A stretch of DNA of 8,195 bases from Ruminococcaceae bacterium UBA7127 (lineage in GTDB: Bacteria > Bacillota > Clostridia > Oscillospirales > Acutalibacteraceae). Below the pieces are notes generated by a model. It did not search any database and was not told the origin of the DNA. It saw only the letters and a list, made by a program, of their open reading frames with translations. Position numbers and translations under genes: made by a program. Positions within the stretch are counted from its first letter, which is position 1. Every line of letters begins with the position of its first letter. The stretch is from NCBI GenBank assembly GCA_002493005.1, contig DKXL01000052.1, positions 6,313-14,507 on the forward strand. The letters run 5' to 3'. Shown piece by piece: positions 4,396 through 8,195 of the stretch.

Positions 4396-7300
4396 ATGAA
4401 AAAAAGATTTTTGTCAATATTTCTTTCTGCCTTGATTACAGGAAGCTGTATTTCCGTTGTCCATGCAAGCGCAGAAGAAATTAACACAGACGCCTATGAT
4501 GATTTAGAATACATTGAACAGGTGCAGGAAAATAACATTGCCATATATTATGATAAGAACGGCAAGGAAGTTGATATTACAAAATTAAATAATGATATTG
4601 ATGTCAATGAAAATCTGCTTGCGCCGAGCTACGATTTGCGTGATTACAAACGGAGCACCCCTGTTAAAAATCAAGGCTACCAAGGGCTGTGCTGGGACTT
4701 TGCCGCAACGGCATCTATTGAATCAAACATACTTTCTCAACCTGAGTTGTCTTCCAAGGCAGGAGAAAACCCTTCACAGAATCTTGATCTTTCCGAAGGT
4801 GGAAATTCATGGTATATTCATACAAACACCGACGACGAAACATCGGTACTGTATAATGATTATATCAACGATTCATCAAAAGGAACCAACGGTGGGTTCC
4901 CTCTCTATACCGCTTGCGGTCTGAGTTCAGGATACGGTACATATCCCGAAAGTCTTATGCCATATGAACAATATGATTCCGGATATTCGGAAGATCTCGG
5001 ATTTTACTCTGATTACAGATTAAAGGATTACTCCGAGCTGACAAATGATATTGATATCATAAAGACAAAAATTGTGGAAAACGGTGCTGTAGCAATCCAC
5101 TACAACTGCTATTCATCCAATACAAATATGGTTGACGGAATGCAGGCTTACTATGATAACGGAAGCCCTATTGAAATTATGGACGATCAATCGCACGTTG
5201 TTGCTATAGTCGGCTGGGATGACAGCTTTAGCAGGGATAATTTCAATCCGCTTATGCAGCCTGAAAATGACGGTGCATGGCTGTGTAAAAACAGTTGGGG
5301 CACAGAAAATTGCAGTACAGCCGAAGGATATGAGGGATACTTCTGGATGTCATACGAAACAGCTGCTTATTCTGTCAGTCAGTTCATAATGCAGAGTGCC
5401 GATGAATATGACAATATATATCAGCTTCAGGCAACAGCAGGCAATTCAATAAGCGTAGATTCAGCCTCTAATATTTTTACAGCCAAAAATGATGAACAAC
5501 TAAAACAAATCAGCTTCTATACCAACGGTGCGTCAAAAGTAAGCGTTGAAATATACAAGCTTAACAATGATTACACTTCTCCTGTTGACGGAAATCTTCT
5601 TTCAAGTTTTGATGCAGAAACCGACTTTACAGGCATTCACAATTTTGATTGTCCCAATGGCATCAACCTGACTCAAGGCGATACATTCTCTGTAGTTCTC
5701 AAATGTCAATCACAGCTTCAGCTAAAATACAAAGAAGATTCTTATGACGAGGCAGAGGGCTTAAGCTATTACTACATTGACGGCGAGGGCTGGTTTGATG
5801 TATCAAACGATTACAATGTAGGCTATCTGTCCATTAAAGCCTATACCTCAAACTCCAACGGAGCCGATAAAACCAGACTTGAGGAGCTTATTAAAATATC
5901 ACAGGAAATAGAGCCTGATTCAGACATATCAAGCGAGGTTATTGAAAACCTAAACTCACAGACAGCGTCTGCACAAAAAATTGCAGACAACATAAACGCT
6001 TCACAAAATGAGGTGGACAACGCTTATTATCTGCTGAAAAACAGTCTTAGCAAAGTCACAAATTACTCATTTACAGTTAGTTCTGTGGAGGATTATTATC
6101 AGCTCTGTAATGAAATAGAAAACAAAAAAAATAATAACATAAAGAAGATTGTTATAGACGCCGATTTGGATTTTAACGGTGAATCCATTGAACCAATATT
6201 CAGCAAAACTGCCTTCACGGGCATATTTGACGGAAACAGCCATACAATGAGCAACTTTACGATAACCGCTGAAGATTCAATGTCTGCCGGTCTGTTTGGA
6301 AGTCTTAGCAATGCAGTAATTAAAAACATTAATTTTTCCGACTGCAAAATTTCTGCAAACGAAAATGCCGCATTAATTTCTACGCGCAGTAATAATTCGT
6401 TAATCTCTAATTGCACTTTAAAAAATTCCACCATAAAATCCCGCTCTACTGCGTCAGGACTCCTGCTTTATGCAGAGGGTGACGAAATTCAGGACTGCAA
6501 TATAACAAACAACAAAATATACGGCAATTACGGTGCAAATCTGTTTTTTGAAAATTACTCTGCCACAACCTGCAATCTAAATAATTGCGAAACATCAGGC
6601 AATGAGCTTTATTCATTTATCCTGGTGACTGATAATACAAATTCCAGTATTACGGCTTACTGCAAAAACGAAGATTACTTTTATCAGCCGATAATTAAAC
6701 TGGACGACGACAGTTGCACCATAGACAGCTTTATCGGAAATATTATTTCCGCAGATTCACAAGAAACCAACATTACCACTACCGACGGCAAATGTTCTCT
6801 CGAAAACAAAAACGGAGAAATTACAGTAGCCCTGCTTTATGAGGAGTTGCCGTATAAAAACTACATCTTCTCAGGTGATATTGAAACAAGAGGGCTTTTA
6901 ATTGAGGAATATAGCGGCGGCGAATCAAATATGGTCATCCCGTCAGAGATAACAGGCAATCCCGTTGTAGGATTTTCGCCGAACTTCTCTATATCCTACG
7001 GAGCTCAGGATACGATTAAATCAATTACAGTTCCCGGTACTATCGCAAATATTCCGATGGATGTATTCTCTTCTTTGCTGTCACTCGAAAGCGTAGTGCT
7101 TGAAGAAGGCGTAAAAAATATAGAAGAAAGAGCGCTTTCAGGATGTATAAATCTTGCTTCGATAACATTTCCAAATTCACTTGTAAAAATCGGAGAATTT
7201 GCATTCGCAAGTTGCTCTGCAATTCAAGATTTACAATTCGGCAACGGACTTGAAGTCATAGACAGCAATGCTTTTTCCGGATGCACAAGCATTGTTGACC

Positions 7301-7803
7301 CCAAATTGCCCGACAGTCTTAAAGAGATAGGGCCATATGCATTTGCGTATTGTGCTTTCAAAAGTATAACAATCGGTAAGAATATAACCGAAATAGGAGA
7401 TAATGCTTTTGCCAACACAGGAAAGACAGCGCTTGACTGGGAATCGGTATATATCCCTGATTTTGTAATCAACGGATATTCCGATACCGCCGCACAACAA
7501 TACGCAGAGGAAAAAGGCATTGAGTTTGTAGATGTCGAAAAGCAAACACCAATAAAGACAGGAGAACTTTTTGATTACGGAATCTTCCTAAAGGGAGATG
7601 TAAACCTTGACGGTAACGTAAATGTTTTAGACTCTACCCTGATAAGTAAGTGGATTGCAAACAGTGCAGACCTAAATCCAATACAGCTTAGTAATGCTTT
7701 GGTGTGTGATTCCTTTGATAGTATTGATATTACCAATGCAACAAATATACAAAAATTTGCTGCAAATCTTATCGATACGCTTGAAAGTTCAGCCGCCGGT
7801 TGA
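4396..7803 (+). CDS. Secreted papain-like (C1A) cysteine protease with LRR and dockerin modules
   Basis: 1135 residues from ATG 4396; AAGGAG (4384-4389) lies 6 nt upstream, whereas an in-frame TTG at 4390 abuts it and is unlikely to be the start. Order: signal peptide with A-S-A cleavage site (about 1-26); short propeptide-like stretch; C1A domain (about 75-320) with oxyanion Gln93, C99-W, H267 and N299-S-W-G; a region fitting the lectin-like domain common beside clostridial C1 peptidases (about 325-485); a FIVAR-like helical segment (about 490-555); a GLUG-type beta-helix (about 560-748); six BspA-type leucine-rich repeats of about 23 residues (874-1008) with a capping segment; and a dockerin (about 1066-1128). 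The first dockerin calcium loop is intact (D1068, N1070, D1072, D1079); the second (around 1105-1116) is shortened and degenerate. Probably attached to a cell-surface or cellulosome-like scaffold. Substrate unknown. Confidence 0.9.
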   Translation: MKKRFLSIFLSALITGSCISVVHASAEEINTDAYDDLEYIEQVQENNIAIYYDKNGKEVDITKLNNDIDVNENLLAPSYDLRDYKRSTPVKNQGYQGLCWDFAATASIESNILSQPELSSKAGENPSQNLDLSEGGNSWYIHTNTDDETSVLYNDYINDSSKGTNGGFPLYTACGLSSGYGTYPESLMPYEQYDSGYSEDLGFYSDYRLKDYSELTNDIDIIKTKIVENGAVAIHYNCYSSNTNMVDGMQAYYDNGSPIEIMDDQSHVVAIVGWDDSFSRDNFNPLMQPENDGAWLCKNSWGTENCSTAEGYEGYFWMSYETAAYSVSQFIMQSADEYDNIYQLQATAGNSISVDSASNIFTAKNDEQLKQISFYTNGASKVSVEIYKLNNDYTSPVDGNLLSSFDAETDFTGIHNFDCPNGINLTQGDTFSVVLKCQSQLQLKYKEDSYDEAEGLSYYYIDGEGWFDVSNDYNVGYLSIKAYTSNSNGADKTRLEELIKISQEIEPDSDISSEVIENLNSQTASAQKIADNINASQNEVDNAYYLLKNSLSKVTNYSFTVSSVEDYYQLCNEIENKKNNNIKKIVIDADLDFNGESIEPIFSKTAFTGIFDGNSHTMSNFTITAEDSMSAGLFGSLSNAVIKNINFSDCKISANENAALISTRSNNSLISNCTLKNSTIKSRSTASGLLLYAEGDEIQDCNITNNKIYGNYGANLFFENYSATTCNLNNCETSGNELYSFILVTDNTNSSITAYCKNEDYFYQPIIKLDDDSCTIDSFIGNIISADSQETNITTTDGKCSLENKNGEITVALLYEELPYKNYIFSGDIETRGLLIEEYSGGESNMVIPSEITGNPVVGFSPNFSISYGAQDTIKSITVPGTIANIPMDVFSSLLSLESVVLEEGVKNIEERALSGCINLASITFPNSLVKIGEFAFASCSAIQDLQFGNGLEVIDSNAFSGCTSIVDPKLPDSLKEIGPYAFAYCAFKSITIGKNITEIGDNAFANTGKTALDWESVYIPDFVINGYSDTAAQQYAEEKGIEFVDVEKQTPIKTGELFDYGIFLKGDVNLDGNVNVLDSTLISKWIANSADLNPIQLSNALVCDSFDSIDITNATNIQKFAANLIDTLESSAAG

Positions 7804-7845
7804 TAAAAAAACGTTTAATATTTTACTTAATATTTAATTTTCATT

Positions 7846-7883
7846 GCAGGCTCTGTTTGTTACGTAACAGAGCCTGCTTTATT
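7846..7883 (+). terminator. Rho-independent terminator after the protease gene
   Basis: A perfect 12-bp stem, GCAGGCTCTGTT (7846-7857) with AACAGAGCCTGC (7866-7877), and an 8-nt loop are followed by TTTATT. It starts 42 nt after the TGA. On the minus strand the tail is AT-rich but lacks a clean U-run. Confidence 0.92.
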
Positions 7884-7906
7884 GTAGATGTTTTACGACA
7901 ATAAAA

Positions 7907-7935
7907 TTGACATCAAATATTAACAGTGTTATAAT
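7907..7935 (+). promoter_or_regulatory. Full-consensus sigma-A promoter
   Basis: TTGACA (7907-7912), exactly 17 bp, then TATAAT (7930-7935): a perfect match to the housekeeping promoter in both boxes and spacing. The predicted start near 7942 leaves a leader of about 32 nt before the ATG at 7974. Such a promoter suggests strong expression, possibly limited by a repressor. Confidence 0.88.
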
Positions 7936-7973
7936 TATTGGTACTTAAAATTTTAAAATCAAGGGTGAAGTTA

Positions 7974-8195
7974 ATGAAAAAGTTTGTATCAGTTTTATTT
8001 GCAACATTTATAATTTTTTTGATTTTGGCAGTCGGAGTTATTCAGGGTTCGGCACTTGAAGATTCAGAGAAACACACAGTCGAAACTTCTTCTGTTTCAT
8101 CGGATAATAGTACTGCTGATTATCCGCAAATCACACGTTTTGAGAATGTAAAAAACGGCACAAAAATAAGTTGGAGCAAGTATGACGGTGCACAA
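7974..8195 (+). CDS. Secreted protein, N-terminal part (cut by window edge)
   Basis: 74 codons are visible, open to the end of the window. AAGGGTG (7961-7967) lies 6 nt before the ATG; an in-frame GTG at 7965 overlaps that site and is less likely to be the start. The protein begins with Lys-Lys, then a long hydrophobic stretch (about 4-24) and a small-residue region G-S-A near residue 27, consistent with a signal peptide or a single membrane anchor. A Ser/Thr-rich, charged linker (about 29-48) follows. The last visible part, with N-G-T-K-I-S-W near 61-67, resembles the first strands of fibronectin type III-like modules found in secreted clostridial proteins. The function cannot be told from this fragment. 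It has its own consensus promoter and is separated from the protease gene by a terminator. Confidence 0.85.
   Translation, partial: MKKFVSVLFATFIIFLILAVGVIQGSALEDSEKHTVETSSVSSDNSTADYPQITRFENVKNGTKISWSKYDGAQ

Noticed and set aside
4441..4449. Cys18 of the protease leader as a lipoprotein lipobox
   Set aside because: The residues before it are T-G-S rather than a Leu-led lipobox, and a clean A-S-A signal peptidase I site follows at 24-26.
7637..7648. Another copy of the CCCTGATAA motif seen at 428 and 4312
   Set aside because: It lies within the dockerin coding sequence and the match stops after about 9 bp, so it is best explained by chance.
7965..7967. GTG as the start of the last, partial gene
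   Set aside because: It overlaps the ribosome site AAGGGTG; ATG at 7974 is spaced correctly.

Overview
The window looks like chromosomal DNA of a low-GC gut or rumen Clostridia member, most likely a Ruminococcus-like Oscillospiraceae. The pointers are AT-rich Firmicutes promoters and Shine-Dalgarno sites, an NADPH-type TrxB, a rhodanese-fused CoA-disulfide reductase, and a large secreted papain-like protease with a dockerin module and BspA-type leucine-rich repeats. The genus is an inference, not a direct reading.

Left half (1-3953), a thiol-redox and sulfur island: thioredoxin (118-426, +) has a TATAAT -10 box and, in place of a -35 box, a CTGTGA-N5-TCACAG palindrome centred about 41 bp before the predicted start. 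It converges with a Crp/Fnr-family regulator (577-1251, -). The space between the two stop codons is filled by a long imperfect inverted repeat (421-576), a MITE-like element that also supplies the thioredoxin stop codon. The regulator is divergent, with only 35 bp between start codons, from a CoA-disulfide/persulfide reductase fused to a rhodanese domain (1287-2957, +). A strong terminator follows, then trxB (3030-3953, +). Together these encode NAD(P)H-driven reduction of disulfides and probably persulfides, with a cysteine-rich regulator in the middle.

Middle (3954-4389): 436 bp without a convincing gene. It holds a perfect 7-bp inverted repeat, a possible leftward promoter, a hairpin that hides a perfect Shine-Dalgarno sequence in front of an 8-codon ORF, and the promoter of the protease gene.

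Right half (4396-8195), secreted proteins: a 1135-residue multidomain C1A cysteine protease with a C-terminal dockerin, a textbook terminator, a full-consensus sigma-A promoter, and the start of a second secreted protein cut by the window edge. This half appears functionally unrelated to the redox island.

The strongest new observations are the 156-bp inverted-repeat element between the convergent genes, the match between the thioredoxin operator and the recognition helix of the neighbouring regulator, the sequestered mini-ORF, and the protease architecture. I see no CRISPR array, tRNA, rRNA, transposase or phage gene.
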